This document shows, one piece after another, positions 1-9,691 of a DNA stretch of 64,000 nucleotides. The stretch is taken from contig NZ_BBUL01000095.1 in NCBI RefSeq assembly GCF_000953825.1, forward strand, positions 1 to 64,000. Direction: 5' to 3'. This DNA is from Cellvibrio sp. OA-2007 (GTDB lineage: Bacteria; Pseudomonadota; Gammaproteobacteria; Pseudomonadales; Cellvibrionaceae). Each line of letters opens with the position of its first letter. Within the stretch, counting starts at the first letter, position 1. Position numbers and translations under genes: made by a program. The notes beneath the pieces are model-generated. The model saw nothing but the letters and a program-made list of their open reading frames with translations. It searched no databases and had not been told where the DNA came from.

Positions 1-68
1 ACCTGCATTAATCGAAAGAGCAGGAGTAGGAAGCCACTACCTAAACTCGGCGCGCCAGTCTTCGACTC

Positions 69-1007
69 TACCGTTATCGTGACCAGCTCTGCTGTTTTAA
101 CGATGATATTCAGGGGACTGCGGCTGTTGCTGTCGGAACTTTGATGGCTGCGTGCAAAGCTAAGGGTGAGCTGCTCAAAGACCAACGAATTGTGTTTGCT
201 GGCGCTGGTTCTGCTGGGTGTGGCATTGCCGATCAAATCATTAAACAAATGAAAGCAGAAGGCGCTAGTGATGCAGAGGCGCGCAGCAGAGTTTTTTTGA
301 TCAGTCGCGATGGTTTACTGCAAAGAGCGATGCCGGGGCTGTTCGATTTTCAGCTTCCGTTTTGCACTCCCGATGAGGTGGTCAATAACTGGGTGTTGAC
401 TCATAAAAGGGGGGATGGGTGCATCAATTTATTAGATGCAGTTAGCAATGCTCATCCTACTGTATTGATTGGTGTGTCAGGTCAAGCGGGTTTATTTACC
501 AAAGCGGTGGTTGAGGCAATGCAAGTTCACTGCGAGCGCCCCTTGATACTGCCGCTTTCCAACCCTACCTCACAGGTAGAGGCTCAGCCGGTTGATATAC
601 TGCGTTGGACGTCTGGGAAGGCAATGGTTGCAACTGGCAGCCCCTTTCAGCCAGTCGACATGGGGGGGCAGCGATTTGAAATTGCTCAATGTAATAACAG
701 CTACATCTTTCCCGGCATTGGTTTGGGGGTTATCACAGCGAAGGCCGCACGTGTGACCGATAATATGATGATGGCAGCAAGTAAGGCATTAGCCGAGTCT
801 TCACCTATTGTCCAAACTGGGAGCGGGGCTTTACTGCCCCCCTTGGAGAGCATTCGGGAGGTGAGTAAAGTGATAGCCAAAACTGTCATACTTCAAGCAA
901 TTGCCGATGGTGTTGCGTTGCCCATTCCGCTGGAGTTAATTGAGGAAAAGATTGAAAAGAATTTTTGGTATCCAGAGTATCGAGAGTATAGGCGTACGTC
1001 TTTTTAG
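69..1007 (+). pseudogene. NAD-dependent malic enzyme, 5'-truncated
   Basis: The C-terminal half of a MaeA/SfcA-type malic enzyme (malate to pyruvate and CO2 with NAD). The frame gives the family motifs [11 protein letters not shown] (around 90-122), the Rossmann loop [36 protein letters not shown] and the terminal [10 protein letters not shown]. coli MaeA has about 565 residues; here only about 310 remain, and the N-terminal half that carries the catalytic Tyr and Lys is absent. Going upstream in the same frame, similarity fades near position 69 and stops occur at 42-44, 27-29 and 9-11. The other two forward frames of the first 60 bases do not resemble the missing part either. A TTG at 141 could start a 288-residue product, but it would lack the catalytic domain. 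A rearrangement junction or an assembly-edge artefact would both fit. Confidence 0.7.
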
Positions 1008-1441
1008 GTGTTTTTTAACGATATACAAATAATATATATGCAATTACTCACTAAGCTCATATATGCTAGTCTTCAGTTGAGAGTGTAAGAAATTACGACA
1101 CATCTTCCAAATCTTAACAATTGTGTGAATTTGGTGGTATTTGTTAAACGGGCGGGATGAGAAGTGGTCGCATTGACCATAAAATAGCCGCCAAAATAAA
1201 ATTAGATGAATTCTGCGCCATTCTTGCTATCGTTTCTCGTGCAGGTGATGCAGAATAAGCATTAGGTGAGGGAGCAGGCCGATCATGTTGGTGACAAACA
1301 CAATTTGTATTTGGTGCCTATACTTGAGAGGTATTGCATGTAGGAGCTTGCAGTGACAAAAGATTATTAATGTAAGTGTTCGACCTTAACCCTATTTATA
1401 GCTTTTTAATCGACCCGAGTTGTTCGATAAAGGACTAAAAC
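1008..1441. other. 434-base stretch without a recognisable gene
   Basis: AT-rich start (1008-1080) followed by sequence with stops in all frames. No tRNA, no clear terminator hairpin and no recognisable protein fragment were seen. The last 60 bases hold an AT-rich stretch and an AAGGA ribosome site at about 1431-1435 serving the next gene. Confidence 0.5.
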
Positions 1442-1804
1442 ATGGATTTTCTTTCCGCACAGAAATACCTTTTAACTAAACATCAAGCCAAAGAAATGTT
1501 TCCTTCTGGCCCTGATATGGCGGTTTACAAAGTTTGCCATAAGATGTTCTCGACTCTCACCGCAGAGGGGGGAGTGCCACGTATTAGCCTGAAGTGCGAT
1601 CCTGATCTTGCATTGCAGCTGCGAGAGCAATATCCGGCTGTTCGCCCTGGCTTTCAAATGAACAAAAAACACTGGAATACCATTATTTTGGATGGCACTG
1701 TTCCTAGTGATCAGATTCAGCGCATGATTGATCATTCTTATCAGTTGATTGTGGATAATCTGCCAACAGCTGAGCGAGATCAATTGCTCGCCTCCAAAAA
1801 GTAA
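1442..1804 (+). CDS. MmcQ/YjbR family DNA-binding-like protein
   Basis: A 120-residue protein of the MmcQ/YjbR (CyaY-like fold) family. The central pattern, KMFSTLT followed by RISLKCDPDLALQLREQYPAVRPGFQMNKKHWNTI and a C-terminal helix IDHSYQLIVDNLP, is typical: a short sheet, the P-x-x-x-x-N-K-x-H-W segment, then a helix starting around an Asp-His-Ser-Tyr motif. Length is normal for the family. Biochemical function is not established for most members; a DNA-binding role has been suggested from the fold. The start has an AAGGA ribosome site 7-11 bases upstream. The regulator gene at 1863 follows 58 bases later on the same strand, so they may be co-transcribed. Confidence 0.8.
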   Translation: MDFLSAQKYLLTKHQAKEMFPSGPDMAVYKVCHKMFSTLTAEGGVPRISLKCDPDLALQLREQYPAVRPGFQMNKKHWNTIILDGTVPSDQIQRMIDHSYQLIVDNLPTAERDQLLASKK

Positions 1805-1862
1805 GTTCCGCTTCTGGCACTGGGTACTTAACCCAGTGCTTTTCTTTGTTTGGGTACCAAGC

Positions 1863-2465
1863 ATGTCGAATGATGCAACTGGTATAGAAACTTCCCTTAA
1901 TATTACTATTATCTCCAGTGAATCGGCTGACACTGCCTCTTCTACCTCTGTTCTTTTGGATACGGCGGCGCGAATTAAACTGATTCGCGAGGCTTTTGGT
2001 TTTTCTCAGCGTGAATTGGCCAAGCGCGCAGGTGTGACTAATAGCAGTATTTCAATGATTGAACAGGGGCAGGTAAGCCCAAGTATCCAATCGCTTAGTC
2101 GCATACTTGCCGTATTTCCGATTAGTCTGGCCGACTTTTTTAATTTTCAACTCCCTGTTGATCGCCAAGCAAATAATGTTGTCACATCATTGAATGGCCA
2201 CGATTCAAAAGTGCAGCAACGGCAGTTGGACGCTCGAATTGAGTGTCTGTCGGCAGGGCAGTTCACCGCGTTTAGTACCGCCGCAGTAGATAGTTGTGGT
2301 GTGTTATTGAGTGGGTGTTTGCAATTGACCTTGCTAAGCGGAGGGCAGATGCTAGGCCAGGGCGATAGTTTTTATGTCCCTGCCAGTCAACCGTATCGCT
2401 TAATCAACCTTTCCTCATATGATGCGAGTCTATTTCGTTGTTCGCTTTTTGTGCACCAAAGGTGA
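1863..2465 (+). CDS. XRE-family transcriptional regulator with C-terminal cupin domain
   Basis: About 200 residues. After a Ser/Thr-rich N-terminal tail of some 35 residues there is a helix-turn-helix of the XRE/HTH_3 type (RIKLIREAFGFSQRELAKRA, then VTNSSISMIEQGQVSPSIQSL), followed by a cupin-like C-terminal half ending in LGQGDSFYVPASQPYRLINL. This is the architecture of the PuuR/SutR group, in which the cupin senses a small ligand. The reading frame stays open into the upstream gene; the ATG at 1863 is chosen because it lies past the preceding stop, but the ribosome site is weak. It sits just before the fadBA operon on the same strand, so a link to fatty-acid catabolism is possible but not shown. 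Confidence 0.78.
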   Translation: MSNDATGIETSLNITIISSESADTASSTSVLLDTAARIKLIREAFGFSQRELAKRAGVTNSSISMIEQGQVSPSIQSLSRILAVFPISLADFFNFQLPVDRQANNVVTSLNGHDSKVQQRQLDARIECLSAGQFTAFSTAAVDSCGVLLSGCLQLTLLSGGQMLGQGDSFYVPASQPYRLINLSSYDASLFRCSLFVHQR

Positions 2466-2542
2466 TGTGCGTAATTTTTTGTGCGTTAAAGCCCAGCAGT
2501 TTGCACTCCTATAAGGCAACTCTACGCCAGCCTGCTACACTC

Positions 2543-2555
2543 AAAACCATGTTTC
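2543..2555. promoter_or_regulatory. Possible PsrA-type operator upstream of fadB
   Basis: AAAAC-CAT-GTTTC at 2543-2555 is an inverted repeat close to the PsrA/FadR-like operator of pseudomonads, described as (C/G)AAAC, 2-4 bases, GTTT(G/C). It lies 34 bases before the fadB ATG. One flanking base deviates, so this is a suggestion only. Confidence 0.35.
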
Positions 2556-2589
2556 CCTCCTCGTTCCTTACTAGAAAGAGAGATTTATT

Positions 2590-4737
2590 ATGTTTCAAGG
2601 AAAAGCCTTAAAGGTGTCATTACTACCTGATGGTATTGCTGAGTTAACCTTTGATTTACAAGGTGAATCGGTAAACAAGTTCAGTTTGCTTGTTGTTTCT
2701 GAGCTTCAGCAAGTACTCGATTTACTCGAAAATGGAAAAAATATTCAAGGATTGTTGATCAAAAGTGCAAAGGATGTGTTTATTGTAGGCGCCGATATTA
2801 TGGAGTTCGGAGCAGTATTTGCCTCTGGCCCTGAACAAATTACTGGCCATTTGGCGACTAATAATCGCAACTTTTGTCGCCTTGAGGATTTGCCATTTCC
2901 CACTGTTGTGGCGATTAATGGTTTCGCATTGGGCGGTGGTTTGGAGTTTTGTTTGTCATGCGATTACCGCATCGCCAGCACGGCTGCCAAAGTCGGGTTG
3001 CCCGAGACTAAATTAGGCATTATTCCTGGTTGGGGCGGCACTGTACGCTTACCGCGAGTGGCCGGCCTTGATACAGCAGTTGAATGGATTGCTGCGGGGA
3101 AAGAAAATGATGCAGAAGCTGCATTAACCGCGCGTGTTGTTGATGCGGTTGTTGAACCAGAAAAACTACATGATGCGGCACTGCATTGTTTGCAGCAGTG
3201 TATAAATGGCAAGTTCGATTACCAAGCTCGCCGCGCGCAGAAAAAAGCCCCGTTAAAATTAAACTTTATCGAATCCATGATGGCCTTTGAGACCTCAAAA
3301 GCGTTTGTGGGTGGGCAGGCTGGGCGCAATTATCCAGCGCCTGTTTCTGCGATTAAAGCGATGCAAAAAGCGGCCGATAAAGGGCGCGATGAAGCGCTGC
3401 AAATCGAAGCGGAAAACTTTTCCAAAATGGCACTTACTCCAGTTGCTCAATCCCTAGTGGGTATTTTTATCAACGAGCAAGTGCTGAGCAAAAAAGCCAA
3501 GGGTTGGGAGAAAAAAGCCGATAAAAAAATTGCACGCGGAGCGGTACTTGGCGCTGGGATTATGGGTGGCGGTATTGCCTATCAATCCGCGCTAAAAGGT
3601 GTGCCGATTAAAATGAAAGACATCGCCCAGCAAGGCATTGATCTGGGTTTGTCCGAGGCCAATAAATTATTAAGCAAACGTGTTGAGCGCAAAAAATTAA
3701 CCGCAACTGAAATGGGCAACGTACTGAATCGTATTGAGCCTGCACTGACTTACGATGGCTTTGACCAAATTGATATCGTGGTTGAGGCGGTTGTTGAAAA
3801 TCCAAAAGTGAAAAAAGCGGTATTGGCTGAGGTGGAAGCCAAAGTCAGCAGCGATACAGTGCTCGCCTCTAATACCTCGACTATTTCGATCACTTATCTT
3901 GCCGAAGGTTTGGCGCGGCCAGAGAATTTCTGCGGCATGCACTTTTTTAACCCCGTCCATATGATGCCTTTGGTGGAGGTAATTCGCGGTGAAAAGACAT
4001 CGGACAACGCTATCGCTCGCACCGTAGCTTATGCCAATGCCATGGGTAAAAAACCTATCGTCGTAAAAGATTGCCCCGGCTTTTTAGTCAACCGCGTGCT
4101 GTTCCCTTATTTGGCTGGTTTTGCGATGTTGCTGCGCGATGGTGTTGATTTTCAGCGTATCGATAAATTGATGGAAACCTGGGGCTGGCCAATGGGTCCT
4201 GCGTATTTATTAGATGTGGTGGGGATAGATACCGCAGTCCACGCCGAAAAAGTGATGGCCAATGGTTTCCCCGATCGTATGCAGCGTGACTTTACCTCGT
4301 GCACCGATGCGCTTTTTGCTGCTGGTCGCCTCGGTCAGAAAAACGAGAAGGGCTTTTACAATTACGTGTTGGATAAAAAAGGTAAGCCAGCGAAAGTGGC
4401 GGCTGCTGAAGTGGCCGATATTCTTAAGCCATGTATTCAAGGTGCTATTGAAATCAGCGATGAAGATATTGTCGCGCGCATGATGATTCCAATGGCCACC
4501 GAATTAACACGCTGTCTCGATGAATGCATAGTAGAAACGGCTGCAGAAGCGGATATGGCATTGGTCTATGGCACTGGCTTCCCTCCGTTCCGCGGTGGCG
4601 TTTTCCGCTGGATTGATTTTATCGGCGCGCAAACTTTCTGTGATATGGCCGCAAAATTTGCCGCCTTGGGTGCTCTTTATGACGCACCAGAAAGCCTCAA
4701 AGCCAAAGCGGCTAACAACCAAAAATTTTACGGCTAA
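2590..4737 (+). CDS. fadB: Fatty oxidation complex alpha subunit (enoyl-CoA hydratase / 3-hydroxyacyl-CoA dehydrogenase)
   Basis: A 715-residue FadB. The N-terminal crotonase domain (about 1-190) has the oxyanion-hole regions [11 protein letters not shown] and [11 protein letters not shown] and the catalytic segment [15 protein letters not shown]. The dehydrogenase part starts near residue 315 with the NAD loop [15 protein letters not shown] and carries the catalytic His in [15 protein letters not shown]; the C-terminal 3HCDH domains follow. Length matches E. coli FadB (729). It forms an alpha2-beta2 complex with the thiolase encoded 12 bases downstream, carrying out three steps of the beta-oxidation cycle in the cytoplasm. 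The ATG at 2590 follows a purine-rich AGAAAGAGAG ribosome site. Confidence 0.96.
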   Translation: MFQGKALKVSLLPDGIAELTFDLQGESVNKFSLLVVSELQQVLDLLENGKNIQGLLIKSAKDVFIVGADIMEFGAVFASGPEQITGHLATNNRNFCRLEDLPFPTVVAINGFALGGGLEFCLSCDYRIASTAAKVGLPETKLGIIPGWGGTVRLPRVAGLDTAVEWIAAGKENDAEAALTARVVDAVVEPEKLHDAALHCLQQCINGKFDYQARRAQKKAPLKLNFIESMMAFETSKAFVGGQAGRNYPAPVSAIKAMQKAADKGRDEALQIEAENFSKMALTPVAQSLVGIFINEQVLSKKAKGWEKKADKKIARGAVLGAGIMGGGIAYQSALKGVPIKMKDIAQQGIDLGLSEANKLLSKRVERKKLTATEMGNVLNRIEPALTYDGFDQIDIVVEAVVENPKVKKAVLAEVEAKVSSDTVLASNTSTISITYLAEGLARPENFCGMHFFNPVHMMPLVEVIRGEKTSDNAIARTVAYANAMGKKPIVVKDCPGFLVNRVLFPYLAGFAMLLRDGVDFQRIDKLMETWGWPMGPAYLLDVVGIDTAVHAEKVMANGFPDRMQRDFTSCTDALFAAGRLGQKNEKGFYNYVLDKKGKPAKVAAAEVADILKPCIQGAIEISDEDIVARMMIPMATELTRCLDECIVETAAEADMALVYGTGFPPFRGGVFRWIDFIGAQTFCDMAAKFAALGALYDAPESLKAKAANNQKFYG

Positions 4738-5928
<1,191 letters not shown>

Positions 5929-5955
5929 TCAGCCGGATCAAACCTGCAGTGCCAA

Positions 5956-5988
5956 TAAGGGGTCAACATACGTTGGCCCTTTATTTTT
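5956..5988 (+). terminator. Rho-independent terminator of fadBA
   Basis: A 12-base-pair stem, 5956-5967 with 5972-5983 (two G-T wobbles), a 4-base loop, then a run of five T at 5984-5988. Confidence 0.7.
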
Positions 5989-6112
5989 GATGAAGGCCAA
6001 CGGTTCTGCCCTTGTCTATAGCTGTTTCCCCCCGGTAGTCTGTCAAATAGGCTTTGAGGTAATTGGGTGTTAGAATGCGCCCCCATTTTAAGTTGAGGCA
6101 GCCGAGGTAGTC

Positions 6113-6379
6113 ATGTCGTCTTTTTATGAAATTGTTGAATTGCTGAATGGTGATGTGGCTTTGGCGCGTGCTGATGATGAGAAGAATGAGCCTCTGGTGA
6201 CAATTCGTTTTTCAGAAGAATCTCTGGCTTTTTTGGGGGAAGAAAAATTTTTAGTTGCCAAAGCAATGATTGAAGCAGGGATGGAAGCTGCAGGCGATAT
6301 AGCTGATGAACAGGCGGAAGCTATGTTAGATGATGTAGTTGAAGAGTTAAGTGATACCGAAAAATTAATGCTGCATTAA
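6113..6379 (+). CDS. Small acidic conserved hypothetical protein
   Basis: An 88-residue acidic protein (MSSFYEIVELLNGDVALARADD at the N-terminus; many Glu/Asp; ends DTEKLMLH) without membrane segments or a signal peptide. A small protein of this style lies between fadBA and lexA-sulA in pseudomonads, as recalled from the P. aeruginosa PA3007-PA3014 neighbourhood, which supports it being a real gene. Function is unknown. A GAGG ribosome site precedes the ATG at 6113. Confidence 0.75.
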   Translation: MSSFYEIVELLNGDVALARADDEKNEPLVTIRFSEESLAFLGEEKFLVAKAMIEAGMEAAGDIADEQAEAMLDDVVEELSDTEKLMLH

Positions 6380-6475
6380 CTTCTGCTATACAGGCTGAGG
6401 CTGCCTCCCTGCGATACTTCATTTATTCGAAGTACAATCCCATCATTAACGGTGCTTAATTAACGCGCGATTAAC

Positions 6476-6883
6476 TTAGCGCACTCTGAGCAGTAATCCC
6501 TGACACTCACCGATCTTGGCTGCCATCTCAAGTTGGGCAAGCTCTTTATCTGCTAACTTACCCGGGCTTGATATCACTGTGTGGCTGTTGCCTGCCGAGA
6601 GCGCTTCCCACGTAATCCATAAGAGTGTTTGCGGGTTTTGGCAGTGAATAACTCGAATATAGCGCGTATTAACACCATAAGATTCCAGTAATTCACGGCT
6701 GATATTGTGGGGCGCGATCCAGGTAATCCAGCGATCGTTGCATGCATTGCTAAGAAAGGCAATCATTGGCAGTAGTAGTGCAACCTGTTCAGGGGAGTCA
6801 CTGGTTAATACCAGCTCGGTGACGCCGCTCGCGGGTTGCTGCCGAGTAGTAGTGGTGGGGATGACGTGGGCGATGTTAGTCAC
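6476..6883 (-). CDS. sulA: SulA-like SOS cell-division inhibitor
   Basis: A 135-residue protein of the SulA family: [24 protein letters not shown], then [21 protein letters not shown], and the C-terminal [22 protein letters not shown] segment that corresponds to the FtsZ-contacting core of SulA. SulA blocks FtsZ polymerisation while DNA is damaged. It begins with GTG at 6883 inside the last codons of lexA (8-base overlap), so it is translationally coupled and under the same LexA control. The lexA-sulA pair is the arrangement found in Pseudomonas. Confidence 0.85.
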   Translation of the reverse strand: MTNIAHVIPTTTTRQQPASGVTELVLTSDSPEQVALLLPMIAFLSNACNDRWITWIAPHNISRELLESYGVNTRYIRVIHCQNPQTLLWITWEALSAGNSHTVISSPGKLADKELAQLEMAAKIGECQGLLLRVR

Positions 6884-7478
6884 GGCGAATTACTCCTACA
6901 CTGAGGCCTTCAATACTGAACTCCTGGTCGCGCATATCAACCAAGATGACATCAAATTCGGGATTTTCTGGCCACAATTCAACTTCTGCCTTGTTGCCTG
7001 AGCGTTTGAAGCGCTTAACGGTAACTTCTTCGCCTATGCGGGCAACCACGATTTGGCCGTTGCGAACCTGATCAGTTTTATGAACCGCGAGCAAGTCGCC
7101 ATCGAGAATGCCGGCATCCTTCATACTCATGCCGTGAACGCGCAGGAAAAAATCTGCACTGGGTGAGAAAAAGCTCTGGGGGATATTGCAATAATCTTCT
7201 ATATGCTCTTGTGCAAGAATCGGATTGCCTGCTGCAACGCGCCCAATAATGGGTATGCCTGCTTGTATTTCTGGCAATTTTATTCCGCGCGAGGCGCCAG
7301 GGATGATTTCGATCGCACCTTTGCGCGCCAGGGCCTTAATGTGTTCTTCGGCTGCATTGGCTGACTTAAAGCCGAGAATTCGTGCGATCTCGGCGCGCGT
7401 GGGCGGATAACCTGTTTCATCTGCGTATTGACGAATAAGTTGCAGTACCTGTTCTTGGCGCGGTGTTAAGTCAGACAT
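6876..7478 (-). CDS. lexA: LexA repressor
   Basis: A 200-residue LexA. The N-terminal winged helix runs from [20 protein letters not shown] through [14 protein letters not shown]; the Ala-Gly self-cleavage site is in [10 protein letters not shown]; the catalytic Ser lies in [15 protein letters not shown] and the Lys in [10 protein letters not shown]. LexA represses the SOS regulon and cleaves itself when RecA filaments form. The ATG at 7478 is preferred over longer starts because the protein then begins at the conserved MSDLTPRQ and sits behind a GGGAG ribosome site. Two LexA boxes immediately upstream imply autoregulation. Confidence 0.97.
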   Translation of the reverse strand: MSDLTPRQEQVLQLIRQYADETGYPPTRAEIARILGFKSANAAEEHIKALARKGAIEIIPGASRGIKLPEIQAGIPIIGRVAAGNPILAQEHIEDYCNIPQSFFSPSADFFLRVHGMSMKDAGILDGDLLAVHKTDQVRNGQIVVARIGEEVTVKRFKRSGNKAEVELWPENPEFDVILVDMRDQEFSIEGLSVGVIRRD

Positions 7479-7493
7479 GATGCACTCCCGTAT

Positions 7494-7509
7494 CTGTTTA
7501 TTTGTACAG
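7494..7509. promoter_or_regulatory. LexA (SOS) box 1 of lexA-sulA
   Basis: CTGTTTATTTGTACAG at 7494-7509 is an exact CTGT-N8-ACAG match to the gammaproteobacterial LexA operator. It lies 16 bases upstream of the lexA start. Confidence 0.9.
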
Positions 7510-7512
7510 TGG

Positions 7513-7528
7513 TTGTGATTATATACAG
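7513..7528. promoter_or_regulatory. LexA (SOS) box 2 of lexA-sulA
   Basis: TTGTGATTATATACAG at 7513-7528; on the minus strand CTGTATATAATCACAA, one base off CTGT-N8-ACAG. Its centre is 19 bases from that of box 1, giving the tandem operator pair also seen at E. coli lexA. Confidence 0.82.
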
Positions 7529-7563
7529 TAAATCGGGTTGTGCAATAGTTTTTCAATGTGCTC

Positions 7564-7926
7564 TTATTTCACCCTGTCGCCATAGCGAATACTCTGCAGC
7601 TGACCCCGAGCAAAATACAGGTGCGTGATGAATTTGCCTTTGCCGGGGTTGTAGGTCCAGATATCTATATTTTCACATGTCGCTATAGCGATATTGTTTT
7701 GTACATTGTTATCGCCATTTTGTATTCCCTGAGCTTGAGTAGTGGTTGCGATTGGTTGGCAGAAGCTGTCGGTCATTATGGGGTTGCCGCACTTGTCGAG
7801 GACTTCGGCTTTAGTGTCACCGAGGTGAGTGAGCTTCGTTTTACAGCGTAAAGACTCGGCGACACAAGTGCTGGAGATACCTGCAAGAATCGTTGCATAC
7901 AACAGTGAAACAAAATGGTTGTTCAT
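7564..7926 (-). CDS. DUF2845 domain secreted protein
   Basis: A 120-residue exported protein. The N-terminus ([23 protein letters not shown]) is a signal peptide. The mature part, [25 protein letters not shown] followed by [29 protein letters not shown], is the DUF2845 pattern with conserved cysteines. ATG 7926 is chosen over a longer frame because of the AAGGAGAT ribosome site just upstream and the signal peptide. Function is unknown; members are common in gammaproteobacterial periplasms. Confidence 0.82.
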   Translation of the reverse strand: MNNHFVSLLYATILAGISSTCVAESLRCKTKLTHLGDTKAEVLDKCGNPIMTDSFCQPIATTTQAQGIQNGDNNVQNNIAIATCENIDIWTYNPGKGKFITHLYFARGQLQSIRYGDRVK

Positions 7927-8153
7927 GAATATCTCCTTTGCGATGGTTACATTTACTTTAGTTGTTGTGGCTGAATCCGAAATGAATTTATCACGTGGCT
8001 TGCATAGTAATCTCGCAAGTTGCGGCATAGTCTTTTTACATTTTTCTCGGTTTCAGGTTAAAGGTTTTGCGATTGGTGCCGTTAGCTTATAGGGTTGGGG
8101 TTGTTTGGTCGCTCCGGCCAGCAAAGCAAAATTCAAACACTCTGTGGTGATAT

Positions 8154-8540
8154 ATGAATTCTTATTCTGCCGTTCAAAATTATGCCAGCGTCAAAGTACA
8201 TTCCAGTGTTGAAACAGCATCTCCTCACCGTTTAATACAAATGTTGTTTGAAGGCGCGTTAGAGCGCATCGCCCAGGCTAAAGGTGCCATGGCACAAAAT
8301 CAGATTGCCCGTAAAGGTGAGTTAATTGGCAAGGCAGTGGCCATAGTGGGCGGGTTACAGGGTAGCTTGAATGACAAAGAGGGTGGCGCTCTTGCCGCTA
8401 ATCTTGACGGTTTATACGACTATGTCATTCGCCGCCTTAGTCAGGCGAATTATGAAAACAATCCGGAGTATCTGGATGAGTGCGGTCGTTTGCTGGGCGA
8501 GATAAAAACCGCCTGGGATGCGATTGGAAGTCACGTGTAA
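8154..8540 (+). CDS. fliS: Flagellar secretion chaperone FliS (copy 1)
   Basis: A 128-residue FliS: YASVKVHSSVETASPHRLIQ, MLFEGALERIAQAKGAM, KGELIGKAVAIVGGLQGSLN and the C-terminal LLGEIKTAWDAIG. FliS binds the C-terminal tail of flagellin and keeps it from polymerising before export. It heads a fliS-fliT-fliS-fleQ run; no flagellin or fliD gene lies upstream, where pseudomonads carry them. A second, clearly related copy lies at 8991. Confidence 0.92.
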   Translation: MNSYSAVQNYASVKVHSSVETASPHRLIQMLFEGALERIAQAKGAMAQNQIARKGELIGKAVAIVGGLQGSLNDKEGGALAANLDGLYDYVIRRLSQANYENNPEYLDECGRLLGEIKTAWDAIGSHV

Positions 8541-8553
8541 AGAGGGGTTTATT

Positions 8554-8832
8554 ATGGCGATTCAGTTGGTGTCTGCTCCTGAATACCGTGGCGAAGCTGG
8601 CATTATGGCTATGCGTCATCTGCAGCGAGAATTAACCACCGCATTACAGCAGGAGGATTGGGAAAAGGTTCGGCATTTGGATCGCATTTGCATATTGTTG
8701 ATCGATAAGGTGATCGCAGCAAATCGCGATGACAAGTCTACATTGGTATGTGCGTTAGGGGAGTTGAAAGGTGTTTATGCTGGCCTGATAGCCCAATGTC
8801 AGCGTGAAGTGACGCTTCTTCATGCGACCTAA
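8554..8832 (+). CDS. fliT: FliT-like flagellar protein
   Basis: A 92-residue helical protein with no strong motif (RHLQRELTTALQQEDWEKVRHLDRICILLIDKV). The call is by position between two fliS genes and by size and helical character, matching the small FliT-type chaperone encoded after fliS in pseudomonads. FliT proteins bind the filament cap protein FliD and export components. Start at ATG 8554 after an AGAGGGG ribosome site; a longer frame from 8518 would overlap fliS. Confidence 0.65.
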   Translation: MAIQLVSAPEYRGEAGIMAMRHLQRELTTALQQEDWEKVRHLDRICILLIDKVIAANRDDKSTLVCALGELKGVYAGLIAQCQREVTLLHAT

Positions 8833-8990
8833 GTAGGCTGGTATGGATGTGCCCTTGCTTAAAATTGTGAAATAAGTGTTAAAAGCACTAGTTCATAAGG
8901 TTTTTAAAACAACTCTCTTATAGCAAAACTCGCAAAAGCCTCTTAGCCCTGCTAGCCTTAAGATACATAACTGCTCGCAGGGGATAGTCC

Positions 8991-9398
8991 GTGTCTAACT
9001 ACAAACCACAAGAAGCGCTGAAACAATATCGTCAGTTGGGTATTGAATCAGAAATTAACAATGCTTCGCCACATCGTTTAATTCAATTGCTATTTGAAGG
9101 TGCACTTGGGCGTTTGGCGGCAGCTCAAGGAGCTATTGAGCGCGGAGATCTTGCGGCAAAAGGCGAGTTGTTGGGTAAGGCCATCAGCATTATTGGCGGC
9201 TTGCGTAGCTCGTTGGATATGGATGCTGGAGAGTTATCTGAGCGACTTGATCAGCTTTATGAGTACATTAACCTTAAGTTGTTGGAAGCATCCAAGTTGA
9301 ATGATGTCGAAAAAGTTAATGAAGCGATTCAATTATTAAAGACAATTAAATCCGGATGGGATGAAATTGCGCCGCAAGTTGCATCGCCCCAGCCATAA
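8991..9398 (+). CDS. fliS: Flagellar secretion chaperone FliS (copy 2)
   Basis: A 135-residue FliS paralogue of the gene at 8154, sharing the blocks SPHRLIQ(M/L)LFEGAL and KGEL(I/L)GKA and the C-terminal W-D-x-I motif. It starts with GTG at 8991 behind a CAGGGGA ribosome site and has its own 158-base upstream gap, so it may be transcribed separately. Two divergent copies suggest chaperones for different flagellins or a division of labour; this is inference. Confidence 0.9.
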   Translation: MSNYKPQEALKQYRQLGIESEINNASPHRLIQLLFEGALGRLAAAQGAIERGDLAAKGELLGKAISIIGGLRSSLDMDAGELSERLDQLYEYINLKLLEASKLNDVEKVNEAIQLLKTIKSGWDEIAPQVASPQP

Positions 9399-9691
9399 AA
9401 CTATTCATCATAAAACAACAAATCGTAGAAACAATTTGTGTGGTTTTCGTGTAATTACTCAATATCTACCGTTAACTGTTTTTTAGTTGTTGCGAAGCTG
9501 AAAAGGCGTAAATTTGGCGAATAATTATTCTGGTTGATTAAATGCTGTTAAAACGCCAAAAACATTTCGCCATAAGTTTGACTAAGATCAGTGTCTCGTC
9601 TATTACTTACTCCAAGTAGCCGTTTCTTTGCCTTGACTGATATTTTATCTGTCGTCGGGGTGTTGGTATGAAATGAAAAAGGTCTTGGGGT
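9399..9691. promoter_or_regulatory. fleQ upstream region with inverted GGCG/CGCC arms
   Basis: 293 bases without a gene. GGCG at 9505-9508 and TTGGCG at 9514-9519 are mirrored by CGCCAA at 9554-9559 and CGCC at 9568-9571, giving an imperfect inverted repeat around an AT-rich centre. It could bind a regulator or form a hairpin. No sigma-54 promoter could be placed. Confidence 0.35.
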
